Shown here piece by piece: positions 38,323 through 47,570 of a stretch of DNA of 64,000 bases (position 1 is its first letter; the number at the start of each line of letters is the position of its first letter). The DNA lies in the NCBI RefSeq assembly GCF_034044635.1, contig NZ_JAXCLX010000003.1, forward strand, positions 659,822-723,821, written 5' to 3'. The notes under the pieces were generated by a model that ran no database searches, was not told where the DNA came from, and saw only the letters and a list, made by a program, of their open reading frames with translations. Source of the stretch: Dongia rigui. GTDB lineage: Bacteria; Pseudomonadota; Alphaproteobacteria; Dongiales; Dongiaceae. The position numbers and the translations under genes were made by a program.

Positions 38323-39841
38323 GCCCCGCCATCATCAGCCCGATCTCCGGCACCGAGAAGCGTTCGCGCGGCAATGATGCCGACAGGCGCCCGCGATAGA
38401 TGACCTGGATGCGGTCGCTCAAGGCCAGCAATTCATCGAGGTCTTCGGAAATGAGCAGGATGCCGGCGCCGCGTGCGCGCGCTTTGAGGAGCTGCTCATG
38501 CACATAACCGACCGCGCCGATATCGAGCCCGCGCGTCGGCTGCGCGGCGAGGATGAGCTTCGGGTCGCCCGCCATCTCGCGCCCCAGGATCAGCTTCTGC
38601 ATGTTGCCGCCCGACAGCAGCCGCGCTGTGGCGCTTGGGCCCGGACAGCGCACATCGAAACCCTTGATGATGCCTTCCGCAAACGCCTTCGCCGCCTTCC
38701 AGTCGATGAGCTGCCGTTTGCTGAACGGCGCTTCCCGGTAACGCTCGGCGATCATGTTCTCGGTGATCGACATGTCGCCGATGAGGCCCACCGCATGCCG
38801 GTCTTCGGGAATGCGCCCGACGCCGCGCGCCACCATGCCGGCGGCGTCGGTCACCGTGATGCTGTCGCCCAGCATGGTGAAAGTACCGGCGCTGGGCTGC
38901 ACCAGCCCGCTCAGGAGATCAGCCAGCACTGCCTGCCCGTTGCCGCTCACGCCGGCCAATCCCACGATCTCGCCTGCATGCAGGGATAGATCGGCCTCAA
39001 GCTCCGGGCGCCCCTGCGCGCCCAGCACCGTCACGCGATCGAGCCGCAGCACTTCCGCCCCCGGCGTTTGCGGCTCGACCTTCGGTGCTGGCACCGGCCG
39101 TCCCACCATCATCTCAGCCAGTTCCTGGCGCGTCGCACCCTGGGTCGCGCGCCCCGCCACCAGCTTCCCCTGGCGCAGCACCAGCACGCGGTCGCTCACC
39201 GCCAGCACTTCATGCAGCTTGTGGCTGATGAAGATGATGGCCAGTCCCCGCGCCACCAGTTTTTTCAAGGTGGCGAACAGCGCCTCGCTTTCCTGGGGTG
39301 TCAGCACCGCCGTCGGCTCGTCGAGGATGAGGATGCGGGCGTTGCGATAGAGCGCCTTCAATATCTCCACCCGCTGCCGCTCGCCGACCGAGAGATCGGC
39401 AACGCGCTTCAGGGGATCGACGGCGAGGCCGAAATCGGCGCCCAATTGCGCCACCCGCGCCCGCGCCGCCTTGGTCTCCGCGCGCCAGGCAAAAAGGCTC
39501 TCCGTCCCCAGCACGATGTTCTCGAGGGCGGTCAGATTCTCGGCCAGCGTGAAATGCTGATGCACCATGCCGATGCCGGCATCGAGTGCCGCCGCCGGCC
39601 GTCCCGGCGGCAACGTCGCCCCGAACGCCTCGATCGATCCCGCATCGGCCAGGTAATGGCCGAAGAGGATGTTCATGAGCGTCGTCTTCCCCGCGCCATT
39701 CTCGCCGAGCAGCGCCAGCACCTCGCCCTTGGCGAGATCGAAGCTGATCCCGTCATTGGCCTGGAGGCTCCCGAAGCTTTTGGAAATGCCGCTCAGCCGG
39801 AGGACGATCTCCCCCGGCTGAGCGCTCACATCAGCCTTCAT
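38294..39841 (-). CDS. ABC transporter ATP-binding protein with two ABC domains, BMP/nucleoside type
   Basis: This is a 515-residue duplicated ATPase. The N-terminal domain has Walker A GENGAGKTTLMNI, signature LSVGERQRVEILKAL and Walker B ILILDEPTAVLTP. The C-terminal domain has a divergent Walker A (GVSGNGQAVLAD), typical of YufO/RbsA-like proteins, with signature LLSGGNMQKLILGREM. It shares one base with the stop of the substrate-binding gene (TGATG). Confidence 0.95.
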   Translation of the reverse strand: MKADVSAQPGEIVLRLSGISKSFGSLQANDGISFDLAKGEVLALLGENGAGKTTLMNILFGHYLADAGSIEAFGATLPPGRPAAALDAGIGMVHQHFTLAENLTALENIVLGTESLFAWRAETKAARARVAQLGADFGLAVDPLKRVADLSVGERQRVEILKALYRNARILILDEPTAVLTPQESEALFATLKKLVARGLAIIFISHKLHEVLAVSDRVLVLRQGKLVAGRATQGATRQELAEMMVGRPVPAPKVEPQTPGAEVLRLDRVTVLGAQGRPELEADLSLHAGEIVGLAGVSGNGQAVLADLLSGLVQPSAGTFTMLGDSITVTDAAGMVARGVGRIPEDRHAVGLIGDMSITENMIAERYREAPFSKRQLIDWKAAKAFAEGIIKGFDVRCPGPSATARLLSGGNMQKLILGREMAGDPKLILAAQPTRGLDIGAVGYVHEQLLKARARGAGILLISEDLDELLALSDRIQVIYRGRLSASLPRERFSVPEIGLMMAGHGFGGAHAA

Positions 39842-40854
39842 CAGCTCGATTTCGGCTCGTTGTCGTCGATGGCGACGGTGAAGGCGCCGGATTTGATCGC
39901 CGCCTCCTTCTCCTTCACCTTGGCCACGATATCGGCCGGCACCTTGCTCTCGAAGGTGCCTAAGGGTGCGAGAGACGAACCGCCTTCCTTCATGAACGAG
40001 AAGGCGCCGTAATCTTCCGCCGTGAAGCTCTTATCCTTCACCTTGGCGATGGCGCGGTCGAGCGTCGGCTCGAAATGCCACAAGGCGGAGGCGACGACGG
40101 TATCCGGGTAATCGGCCTGCGTGTCGATGACGTTGCCCACCGCCAGGATGCCCTTCTCCTTCGCCGCGTCGGAGACGCCGAAGCGTTCCGCATAAAGGAG
40201 ATCGGCACCGGCATCGATCTGCGCCAGCGCCGTTTCCTTGGCCTTGGGCGGGTCGAACCACGAACCGATGAAGGCCACCTGGAACTTCACGTCGCTCTTC
40301 ACTTCCTTGACCCCCGCCATGAAGGCGTTCATCAGGCGGTTGACCTCGGGGATCGGATAGCCGCCGACCATGCCGATATTGCCGCTCTTGGTCATCGCCC
40401 CGGCGATCATGCCGGTGAGATACGAGGCGTCCTGGATATAGTTGTCGAAGGTGGCGAAATTGGGCAGCGCCGCATCCGGCTTGAAGGACGAGCCGATGAG
40501 GAAGGCCGTGCCCGGGTAATCCTTGGCAACAGCCCGCGCCGCGTCTTCCACCGCGAAGGCCTCGCCGACGATGAGCTGGTGCCCGGCTTCGGCATATTCG
40601 CGCATGACGCGCTCGTAATCGGTATTGGCGACTTTTTCCGAGAACACGTAGTCGATATCGCCGCGTTCCTTGGCGGCGGTTGCTGCCTTGTGGATGCGGC
40701 TCACCCATTGCTGTTCAATGGGCACGGTATAGATCGCCGCCACCTTGATCGGATCGGCAGCCAGCGCCAGGCGCGGCCCCATCGCACTGGTCGCGGTGAC
40801 GGCAGCCATCGCCGCGGAAGCATGCAGGAATGCACGTCGAGTTGTCCGGATCAT
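39841..40854 (-). CDS. BMP family ABC transporter substrate-binding protein
   Basis: This is a 337-residue protein with a twin-arginine-like signal (IRTTRRAFLHASAAM) and the BMP/PnrA fold: IKVAAIYTVPIEQQWVSR, AGHQLIVGEAFAVED and SGNIGMVGGYPIPEVNRLMNAF. BMP proteins bind nucleosides or bases. It is the first gene of the importer-codA operon, so ligands such as cytosine, cytidine or other nucleobases fit. Confidence 0.92.
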   Translation of the reverse strand: MIRTTRRAFLHASAAMAAVTATSAMGPRLALAADPIKVAAIYTVPIEQQWVSRIHKAATAAKERGDIDYVFSEKVANTDYERVMREYAEAGHQLIVGEAFAVEDAARAVAKDYPGTAFLIGSSFKPDAALPNFATFDNYIQDASYLTGMIAGAMTKSGNIGMVGGYPIPEVNRLMNAFMAGVKEVKSDVKFQVAFIGSWFDPPKAKETALAQIDAGADLLYAERFGVSDAAKEKGILAVGNVIDTQADYPDTVVASALWHFEPTLDRAIAKVKDKSFTAEDYGAFSFMKEGGSSLAPLGTFESKVPADIVAKVKEKEAAIKSGAFTVAIDDNEPKSS

Positions 40855-41098
40855 AGCCTTCTCCTGTTATTATTTTTGGTCGCGTTTGGGCATTGGGTAA
40901 TCTGGGGATTGCGAGCCCACCAGCCGACCGGGTGATCACGCGGCCGGCGCATGCGCGGGGGCTGCGGAAGGGGTCGGGTGCAAGTGCGGATGCGCGAAAA
41001 GACTCGGCCCGCCTATCAAACTCGCGAGCGCAATCCTTCCACAAAGCCGTCACATCGGCAACGGGTTTTCGCAGGTGCGAAGTGATCGTCGCGAGGCG

Positions 41099-42805
41099 TC
41101 AGAACGCGTCCGGTGCCACCGGGAAGCTGATGCGGACCGTGGTGCCCTTGGCGGGCGCGCTGGTGATGGAGAAGCGGCCGCCATGGAGTTCCACCAACCG
41201 CACGACGATGTTGAGGCCAAGGCCCGTGCCGCTTTCACGGTGGCGGTTTGAACCCGCCTGGCCAAAGGGTTGCAGCACCTGCTCCAGCTCCGCTTCGCTC
41301 ATGCCGATGCCGGAATCGGTCACCTCGACGATGCCGGCGCCGTCGCCGAGCAAGCTGAGGCGGATCTCGACCGCGCCGCCGGCCTCGGTGAATTTCACCG
41401 CATTGGAGAGCAGATTGAGAAGAATCTGGCGCAGGGCCAGTTCGTCGGCATGGAGCGCACCGGCGCCTAATGTCTTCACGCTCAGCGAGACGTTCTTGGC
41501 AGCGGCACGGCCGTTGAGCAGGTCCAAACACGCACCGGCAATGGCCGACGCGTCGAGGAGGCGCGGCTCGATCTCGCGCTTGCCGGCTTCGATCTTGGCA
41601 TGGTCCAGGATCTCGTCGATAAGGCCAAGGAGCAGCGCACCGCTGGCATGGATGTCATTGGCGTATTCGCGCACCAGTTCTGGGGTAAGGGCCTGCCGGC
41701 TGGAAAGGCGCATCAGATCGGCAAAGCCCAGGATCGCATTGAGCGGTGTGCGCAGATCATGGCTCGCCGTGGCCAGCAGCATGCTTTTGGAACGGCTGAT
41801 GGCTTCGGCCGCGCGCCGCTCGCGAAAGAGGGCGACGATGGTCAGCACCGTCATGGTGAGCAGCACAATGAGTTCGCCCGCCATTTGCAGCGGGTTGATC
41901 ATCGTCGGCGCGTGAAACGGGCCTTGGCCCGCCGCGGTCGCCGCCATGGCGATGACGGAGGCGAGCGACACCAGCGTATAGGCGGCACGCAGCGACGTGT
42001 TGAGCGCGATCCAGGACAGCGGCACCACCAGCAGGAAGGGGAGTGTCGCAAAGAGCGCGATCGGCGCCGGCGGCGCCACGAACAGGCCGATGACGATGAC
42101 AGCGACCGCGATCCACACCAGGCGGCTCTGGCGTGTGAGGGGCCTGCCGGCCTCGTCGGGCGATTTTTCGCCGCCCAGCCACATCAGCAGGCAGGGCGCA
42201 AAGGCCAATGTGCCGCCACTGTCGCACAGCCACCAGCTGACCCAGGTCCGGGTCATCGCGGTGATGTCCCAGCCACCATGGATATTCAATGCGAGCGTAC
42301 CGCCGGTCGCAGTGATGGCCGGATGCAACAGCACGGCACAGAGGATGAAGGCGACGACGCCGGTAAAGGTGCTGAACAGCCGGTCCTGCGGGCACCAGCG
42401 CCGCATCGCTTGCGTGGCAAGAATCGGCCCAGCGGCATTGGTGAGCGAGATCAGCGCCGCCACCGGCAAGCTGGAGCCGAAATAGCCGTAATTGATCAGG
42501 AACGAGCCCAGGAACAGGCCGGGCAGAAAGCGCCAGCCGCCCAGGATCGCCGCCACGACGGCGACACTCGATGGCAGCCAGATCGGTGCCGGAAACAGGC
42601 CATAGGCGGCAAAATAATGCCCGACGGCGAGACCCAGCAGGAAATAGAGCGCTGCGGCGGCGAGATTGCCGCCCAGGCGCGGCATGAAACCGCCATCGGC
42701 GCGCAGCCAATGCGCCGCTGGCGGCGATGCCAGCTGCGCCACGTCAAAACGCTGGGTCGGGCTCGGCAGGTCGGTCCCTGCCGCCGACATGGATATGATC
42801 GACAT
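41099..42805 (-). CDS. MASE1-domain sensor histidine kinase
   Basis: This 568-residue protein has an N-terminal MASE1-type membrane domain with about eight spans (residues about 45-300, with FPAPIWLPSSVAVVAAILGGWRFLPGLFLGSF). The kinase core has H-box SHDLRTPLNAILGFADL, N-box LNLLSNAVKFT, G1 VTDSGIGM and G2 GTGLGLNIVVRLV. It autophosphorylates the H-box His in response to an unknown signal sensed in the membrane. No response regulator lies next to it, so it is an orphan kinase here. Confidence 0.9.
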   Translation of the reverse strand: MSIISMSAAGTDLPSPTQRFDVAQLASPPAAHWLRADGGFMPRLGGNLAAAALYFLLGLAVGHYFAAYGLFPAPIWLPSSVAVVAAILGGWRFLPGLFLGSFLINYGYFGSSLPVAALISLTNAAGPILATQAMRRWCPQDRLFSTFTGVVAFILCAVLLHPAITATGGTLALNIHGGWDITAMTRTWVSWWLCDSGGTLAFAPCLLMWLGGEKSPDEAGRPLTRQSRLVWIAVAVIVIGLFVAPPAPIALFATLPFLLVVPLSWIALNTSLRAAYTLVSLASVIAMAATAAGQGPFHAPTMINPLQMAGELIVLLTMTVLTIVALFRERRAAEAISRSKSMLLATASHDLRTPLNAILGFADLMRLSSRQALTPELVREYANDIHASGALLLGLIDEILDHAKIEAGKREIEPRLLDASAIAGACLDLLNGRAAAKNVSLSVKTLGAGALHADELALRQILLNLLSNAVKFTEAGGAVEIRLSLLGDGAGIVEVTDSGIGMSEAELEQVLQPFGQAGSNRHRESGTGLGLNIVVRLVELHGGRFSITSAPAKGTTVRISFPVAPDAF

Positions 42806-43002
42806 CTGTTAGCTAACTCACTTCGTCCGCCGGCTTATATCCCGCTGCAATCACGGGGATTTCCGCCATCGGTCATGCCGGGAATATATCCCGCAAACTC
42901 ATTAATGAGATGTGAATTCGCCTGAAGTCTTCGCACACGCGAGGGCAGGATTTTGCGACCCCGACAAATCTGGGTTCAACGGGCATCCCGGACAGCAGCA
43001 AA

Positions 43003-43028
43003 AAGGCCGGTGCAGATGCACCGGCCTT
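43003..43028 (-). terminator. Rho-independent terminator of ohr
   Basis: AAGGCCGGTGC and GCACCGGCCTT form an 11-bp stem around AGAT. On the minus strand the stem is followed by TTTTTGCTG, a proper T-tract, about 30 bases after the ohr stop. Confidence 0.9.
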
Positions 43029-43055
43029 GCTGGCAGCGAGGAAACGGGAGCGTGC

Positions 43056-43478
43056 TCAGATGACGCGGGTCGAGACCGCGATATTGCCGTGGACCGCCTT
43101 CGAATAGGGGCAGATGGTGTGGGCGGTTTCAGCGATCTTCTCGGCCGTGGCGCGGTCGACGCCCGGCAGCGTCACCTTGAAGCTGGCGCTGAGGAAATAG
43201 GCCTCGCCCGCCTTGTTGAGGCTGATCTCGGCATCGGCCGAGGGCGCACCCGCAAGCTTCACCTTGTGCTGCGCCGCTGCCAACTCGATGGCGCCGAGAT
43301 AACAGGCCGACCAGGCCACGCCGAAGAGATTCTCGGCGGCCGGGTGCGGGGCGGTGAGTTTCACATCGACAAAGCCATCCTCGGACCGCCCCACGCCGTC
43401 ACGCCCGGCGCTGGTATGGGTGCGGCCGGTGAACAAGGTCTTGGCGGGGGTATTGGTGTTGAGGGCAGTCGCGGTCAT
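43056..43478 (-). CDS. ohr: Organic hydroperoxide resistance protein Ohr
   Basis: This is a 140-residue OsmC/Ohr-family thiol peroxidase. The two redox cysteines are C59 (AWSACYLGA) and C123 (HTICPYSKAV). R19 and E49 match the active-site Arg and Glu of Ohr. It reduces organic hydroperoxides using lipoylated proteins. It is a single-gene unit with its own terminator. Three palindromes upstream look like MarR/OhrR-type operators, although no ohrR gene is adjacent. Confidence 0.95.
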   Translation of the reverse strand: MTATALNTNTPAKTLFTGRTHTSAGRDGVGRSEDGFVDVKLTAPHPAAENLFGVAWSACYLGAIELAAAQHKVKLAGAPSADAEISLNKAGEAYFLSASFKVTLPGVDRATAEKIAETAHTICPYSKAVHGNIAVSTRVI

Positions 43479-43507
43479 GGCATGTCTCCTGGATAGGGTT
43501 GCCGTGC

Positions 43508-43593
43508 AATCGGTCGCGATTACATCGGATGCGATCTAATAAGGGATGCGGAACGCCGCGTTCAAGGGGTGGCATTAAATCGGGTGCGATTTA
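43508..43593. promoter_or_regulatory. Three palindromic operator candidates upstream of ohr
   Basis: AATCG-GTCG-CGATT (43508-43521), ATCG-GATG-CGAT (43524-43535) and TAAATCG-GGTG-CGATTTA (43576-43593) share the core ATCG-N4-CGAT. Centre distances are 15 and 55 bp. The first lies 30 bases upstream of the ohr ATG. They are candidate sites for a peroxide-sensing MarR-family repressor such as OhrR. Confidence 0.65.
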
Positions 43594-43672
43594 TTTTATG
43601 GAATAATAGGATTATAAATCCATATCGATTACGAGGCGCTTGTCAGCATTGGAACTGCGATGCCCATCGCCC

Positions 43673-43969
43673 TCAGCTGGCAGTGCAGTAGTAAGCGACA
43701 TAGGTAGCAAGATCCCGGCGAGTCATGACCGAGTGTCCAAGAGGCCGAACCTTCATATATCCAACCATCTCATTTGCGCAGATCGCCACCTTTTCGATGA
43801 TCTTGTCCTTCATCAGTTCACAAAGGCCGCCGGCATAGCCCCCGCCTTTGGCCGAAATCATCAGGATCATTTCGCAACTCTGCAACGCGGCACCACTTCG
43901 CTCGCCGGCGATATATCCACGGAGGTTCGCCAATTCATCGCTATAGGCGTCGCCAGCTAGGTCATGTAT
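43673..43969 (-). pseudogene. Open frame continuing the upstream secreted protein after an in-frame TAG
   Basis: These codons directly follow the TAG that ends the neighbouring secreted protein, in the same frame, and continue for about 99 codons with Cys and Gly residues (GGYAGGLCELMKDK, AICANEM). No ATG occurs before the Met in SCEMILM; only a TTG at 43933 could start it. It may be the C-terminal half of one gene interrupted by a nonsense change, a separate small gene, or chance. Low GC suggests an accessory origin. Confidence 0.35.
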
Positions 43970-43972
43970 TGG

Positions 43973-44494
43973 CTACTCGATCCCACCACTCCACATGACA
44001 TCGCCTTCCGCCGATATCGTCTGCTCGGGGAGGGCACATTCCCGGGCCATGAATTCGATAAGCTCCGATTTGGCGATTGGGCCGGAGAGCGCGCTCCAAG
44101 ACTGGGAGCCAGTATTACTCAGGCAAATGGCGATGGGCCCAGCTTTCTCGCCCGTCAACGCGCAAGAGCTACCGACAATTCGGCTCCGGAAGCCAAATTC
44201 AACATCAAATGCCAGGACGTCTTCGCAGCCTTTGATATCGCCCCAGCCACCGGCCTTAGAAATCTCTTCACCGAACTCAGCGATGACCCTGCTGCGCTCC
44301 GGCTCGTCGACGACGTCGACCTTTTTCTTCTCTCCATCGAGAACCAAGAAGTCTGCGGCCGGGGAAACTTCGATGCTGATCGTGTCGCTGTTTGCCTGGC
44401 TGCCGTGCACAAAGACAGATGTTGTAAAGAGCAAACAGAACGCGGCGATAGCGACATTGAAGAACCAGCTTCCGATCTTGGAACCCGACCACAT
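43973..44494 (-). CDS. Secreted protein of unknown function, 173 residues
   Basis: The start at MWSGSKI gives a signal peptide (IGSWFFNVAIAAFCLLFTTSVFVHG). The mature part has cysteines at KGCEDVL, GSSCALTG, AICLSN and ARECALPE, and no domain I recognise. Lower GC than the surroundings suggests acquisition. It ends in TAG, and the same frame stays open for another 99 codons. Confidence 0.5.
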   Translation of the reverse strand: MWSGSKIGSWFFNVAIAAFCLLFTTSVFVHGSQANSDTISIEVSPAADFLVLDGEKKKVDVVDEPERSRVIAEFGEEISKAGGWGDIKGCEDVLAFDVEFGFRSRIVGSSCALTGEKAGPIAICLSNTGSQSWSALSGPIAKSELIEFMARECALPEQTISAEGDVMWSGGIE

Positions 44495-44602
44495 GGATAT
44501 CACTTGTCTGCATGGATTATCACCCGTGTGCGACACCTTAAAAGCGTGCCCGAAAGCGCGCAAGGCAATCTGAGCAGCCATGCGCAGATCGCGCCCAACA
44601 AA

Positions 44603-44628
44603 AAGGCCGGCGATCGATTGCCGGCCTT
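44603..44628 (-). terminator. Rho-independent terminator of preA
   Basis: AAGGCCGGC and GCCGGCCTT form a 9-bp stem; the minus strand continues with TTTTGTTGG. It lies 27 bases after the preA stop. Confidence 0.88.
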
Positions 44629-44654
44629 AAGGTGACGGGAGGAAAAGTGAAGGC

Positions 44655-45947
44655 TTATTCGGCGGCCTTCTTGCGCATCGGGTTGCGCGGGTCCTGAGTC
44701 CAGTTGAGATAGGGCTTGTCGGTCTTCTGCGGCACCATGGTGATGACATTGGGCACCGGGCAGGCGTGGTAGCAGAGGTTGCAGCCCACGCATTCCTCGT
44801 CGATCACCTCATAGCGGCGCTTGCCCCCACCCTTTCCATCGGGCACGCGCTTGGCCGCGATCGACTGATGCGACGTGTCCTCGCAGGCGACATAGCAGAG
44901 CCCGCATTGGATGCACTTCTCCTGATCGATATGGGCGATCGTCTTGAAGTTGATGTTGAGATACTGCCAGTCGGTGACATTTGGCACGGCCTTGCCGCGG
45001 AAGTCCTCGATCGAGCGATAGCCCTTCTCGTCCATCCAGTTGGCAAGACCTGACGCCATCTCCTCGACGATGCGGAAGCCGTAATGCATGGCGGCGGTGC
45101 AGACCTGCACATTGCCGGCGGACATGGAGATGAATTCCGCCGCATCGCGCCAATTGCCGATGCCGCCGATCGCTGAAATCGGCATCCCCTGCGTCGCCGG
45201 GTCGCGCGCGATCTCCGCCACCATGTTGAGGGCGATGGGCTTCACCGCCGGGCCGCAATAGCCGCCATGGGTGCCCTTGCCGTCGACCACGGGTGTGGGC
45301 GCCATCAAATCCAGGTCGACCGAGCAGATCGAATTGATGGTGTTGATGAGCGAGACGGCATCCGCCCCGCCTTGTCTCGCGGCTTGCGCGGGCTTCCTCA
45401 CATCGGTGACATTAGGCGTCAATTTCACGATGACCGGCATGCGCGTGTTCTGCTTGCACCAGCGCGCCACCATCTCGACATATTCCGGCACCTGGCCCAC
45501 CGCCGCACCCATGCCGCGTTCCGACATGCCGTGCGGGCAGCCGAAATTCAGCTCGATGCCGTCGGCTTCCGTGTCCTCCACCCGCGCCAGGATGCGTTTC
45601 CAGGCATCCTCCTCGCACGGCACCATCAGCGAGACGATGACGGCGCGGTCCTTCCAATCGCGCTTCACCCGCTTGATCTCTTGCAGGTTCACGTCAAGCG
45701 GCCGGTCGGAGATGAGCTCGATATTATTGAAGCCCACCATGCGGTCGTTGCCCATATGGAAGGCGCCGTAACGCGAGCTCACATTCACCACAGGCGGATC
45801 TTCGCCCAGCGTCTTCCACACGACACCGCCCCAGCCCGCCTGGAAGGCGCGCACGACGTTGTATTCCTTATCCGTCGGCGGCGCCGACGCCAGCCAGAAC
45901 GGGTTGGGCGATTTGATACCGATGAAATTGGAACGCAAGTCAGCCAT
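44655..45947 (-). CDS. preA: NAD-dependent dihydropyrimidine dehydrogenase subunit PreA
   Basis: This 430-residue protein has a dihydroorotate-dehydrogenase-like FMN barrel (SPNPFWLASAPPTDK, IELNFGCPHGMSERGMGAAVGQ, SAIGGIGNWRDAAEF). Two C-terminal 4Fe-4S motifs follow, CIQCGLCYVAC and CVGCNLCYHAC. With PreT it reduces uracil and thymine to the dihydro forms, the first step of reductive pyrimidine breakdown. It is separated from preT by 128 bp holding a long hairpin repeat. Confidence 0.96.
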   Translation of the reverse strand: MADLRSNFIGIKSPNPFWLASAPPTDKEYNVVRAFQAGWGGVVWKTLGEDPPVVNVSSRYGAFHMGNDRMVGFNNIELISDRPLDVNLQEIKRVKRDWKDRAVIVSLMVPCEEDAWKRILARVEDTEADGIELNFGCPHGMSERGMGAAVGQVPEYVEMVARWCKQNTRMPVIVKLTPNVTDVRKPAQAARQGGADAVSLINTINSICSVDLDLMAPTPVVDGKGTHGGYCGPAVKPIALNMVAEIARDPATQGMPISAIGGIGNWRDAAEFISMSAGNVQVCTAAMHYGFRIVEEMASGLANWMDEKGYRSIEDFRGKAVPNVTDWQYLNINFKTIAHIDQEKCIQCGLCYVACEDTSHQSIAAKRVPDGKGGGKRRYEVIDEECVGCNLCYHACPVPNVITMVPQKTDKPYLNWTQDPRNPMRKKAAE

Positions 45948-45962
45948 GGGTCACCTCTACAT

Positions 45963-46062
45963 CGTCATGGTCGGCGCAGGCCGACCATCCACGAATTTGC
46001 CAGCAACGATTCGGTGATCGGATAGAAACTCATGGATGGTCGGCCTGCGCCGACCATGACGG
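45963..46062. repeat. Family C long inverted repeat between preT and preA
   Basis: The outer arms form a stem of about 28 bp starting GTCATGGTCGGCGC and ending GCGCCGACCATGAC, around a loop of about 40 bases containing TTTGCCAGCAACG. A related copy lies at 49107-49206. It occupies most of the preT-preA spacer and would fold into a very stable mRNA hairpin. Confidence 0.9.
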
Positions 46063-46075
46063 GGAGTGGGTGTCA

Positions 46076-47437
46076 TTATCCTTCACCCCGCAGATAGGCA
46101 TCGATCGCGATCGCCGCATCGCGGCCGTCAGCCACGGATTGCACGGTCAGATCCGTGCCGCTCTCGACGCAATCGCCGCCGGCAAAGACGCCCTTGATCG
46201 AGGTGGCGAAATCTTCATTGACCGCGATCTTGCTGTTGGTGAGGTCGAGGATGTCCTTCGCCTTGCCGTTGACGGGATCCTTCACGAAGGTCTGCCCGAT
46301 CGCCTTGAAGACCGTGTCGCACAGCAGCGTGAACTTCTCGCCCGTCCCCATCAGCCGGCCCTGCGCATCGAGCTGCGTGTATTCGAACTCGATCTCGCGC
46401 ACGGCACCTTGATGGCCATAGAGCTTCACGGGCCGCGCCCAATGCTTGATCTTGACGCCGTTCACCTGGGCGAATTCCTGCTCGTGATGCGTGGCGCTCA
46501 TATTGGTTGGCCCGCGGCGATAAACGAGGGTCACGTCCTCGGCCCCCAATCGCTTCGACTGGATGGCGATATCGATGGCCGTGTTGCCGCCGCCGATGAC
46601 GACGACCTTGCGCCCCACGGGAAGCGATGTCTTGTCCTTGGCCTGCCTGAGCTTGGCGATATAGGCGACCGCATCCTCGACGCCTTGGAGGTCCTCGCCT
46701 TCCGCGCCCAGCGCATTGACGCCGCCAAGGCCCATGGCCAGGAACACCGCGTCGTAATTCCTGCGCAGGTCTTCCAGGCTGACATCGCGCCCCAAGGCCT
46801 TGCCGGTCTCGACATGGATGCCGCCCAAAGCCAGGATGAACGACACCTCGGTTTGCGCGAAATCATGCACCGTCTTATAGGCGGCGATGCCGTATTCGTT
46901 GAGGCCGCCCAGTTTCGGCTTCGCTTCATAGACCGTGACGTCGTGACCGAGGCGCGACAGGCGATGCGCCGCTGACAGGCCCGCCGGACCGCCGCCCACC
47001 ACGGCAACCTTTTTGCCGCTCAAGGGTGCGCGCACAAACGGCTGCTTTCCCGCCGCCACCAGCGCGTCGGTTGCGTAGCGTTGCAGCGCCCCGATCTGCA
47101 CCGGCTTGTCTTCCGAATGGTTGCGCACGCAGGAATCCTCGCAGAGGATTTCCACCGGGCAGACGCGGGCGCACATGCCGCCCATGATATTGGCCTCGAG
47201 GATCGTCTCGGCCGCGCCGATCGCATCGCCGACGGCGATCGAGCGGATGAAGCTCGGAATGTCGATGGAAGTGGGGCACGCCTCGATGCAGGGCGCGTCA
47301 TAGCAATAGAAGCAGCGATTGCTTTCGACCAGCGCGCGCTTGTGGTCGAGCGGCGGCTTCACATCATTGAAATTCGCAGCGATCTCCGCGGCCCCCAATC
47401 GGCCGGCACGGATATCGGGTGCGGAATACGCGCTCAT
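46076..47437 (-). CDS. preT: NAD-dependent dihydropyrimidine dehydrogenase subunit PreT
   Basis: This 453-residue flavoprotein has N-terminal iron-sulfur cysteines (CFYCYDAPCIEACPTSID and GGMCARVCPVEILCEDSC), an FAD-binding VAVVGGGPAGLSAAHRL and an NAD-binding VVVIGGGNTAIDIA. It passes electrons from NADH to PreA for pyrimidine reduction. It is the first gene of preT-preA. Two RutR-box-like palindromes lie about 135-170 bases upstream of its start. Confidence 0.95.
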   Translation of the reverse strand: MSAYSAPDIRAGRLGAAEIAANFNDVKPPLDHKRALVESNRCFYCYDAPCIEACPTSIDIPSFIRSIAVGDAIGAAETILEANIMGGMCARVCPVEILCEDSCVRNHSEDKPVQIGALQRYATDALVAAGKQPFVRAPLSGKKVAVVGGGPAGLSAAHRLSRLGHDVTVYEAKPKLGGLNEYGIAAYKTVHDFAQTEVSFILALGGIHVETGKALGRDVSLEDLRRNYDAVFLAMGLGGVNALGAEGEDLQGVEDAVAYIAKLRQAKDKTSLPVGRKVVVIGGGNTAIDIAIQSKRLGAEDVTLVYRRGPTNMSATHHEQEFAQVNGVKIKHWARPVKLYGHQGAVREIEFEYTQLDAQGRLMGTGEKFTLLCDTVFKAIGQTFVKDPVNGKAKDILDLTNSKIAVNEDFATSIKGVFAGGDCVESGTDLTVQSVADGRDAAIAIDAYLRGEG

Positions 47438-47570
47438 CGGCGGTTCTCCCGGTTGACGTCATGAAAGACACTCAATACCGGACCGCCCCGGCGCCTCCCT
47501 TTGAATGATGGGGCGCGATGTTGAACTCGGTGGCGATCTGGCTACCTGTTGGGACCCATGGAAACACATT

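Noticed and set aside
40855..41098. RutR box upstream of the BMP-codA operon
   Set aside because: No sequence near TTGACC-N4-GGTCAA is present, so this operon is not included in the proposed regulon.
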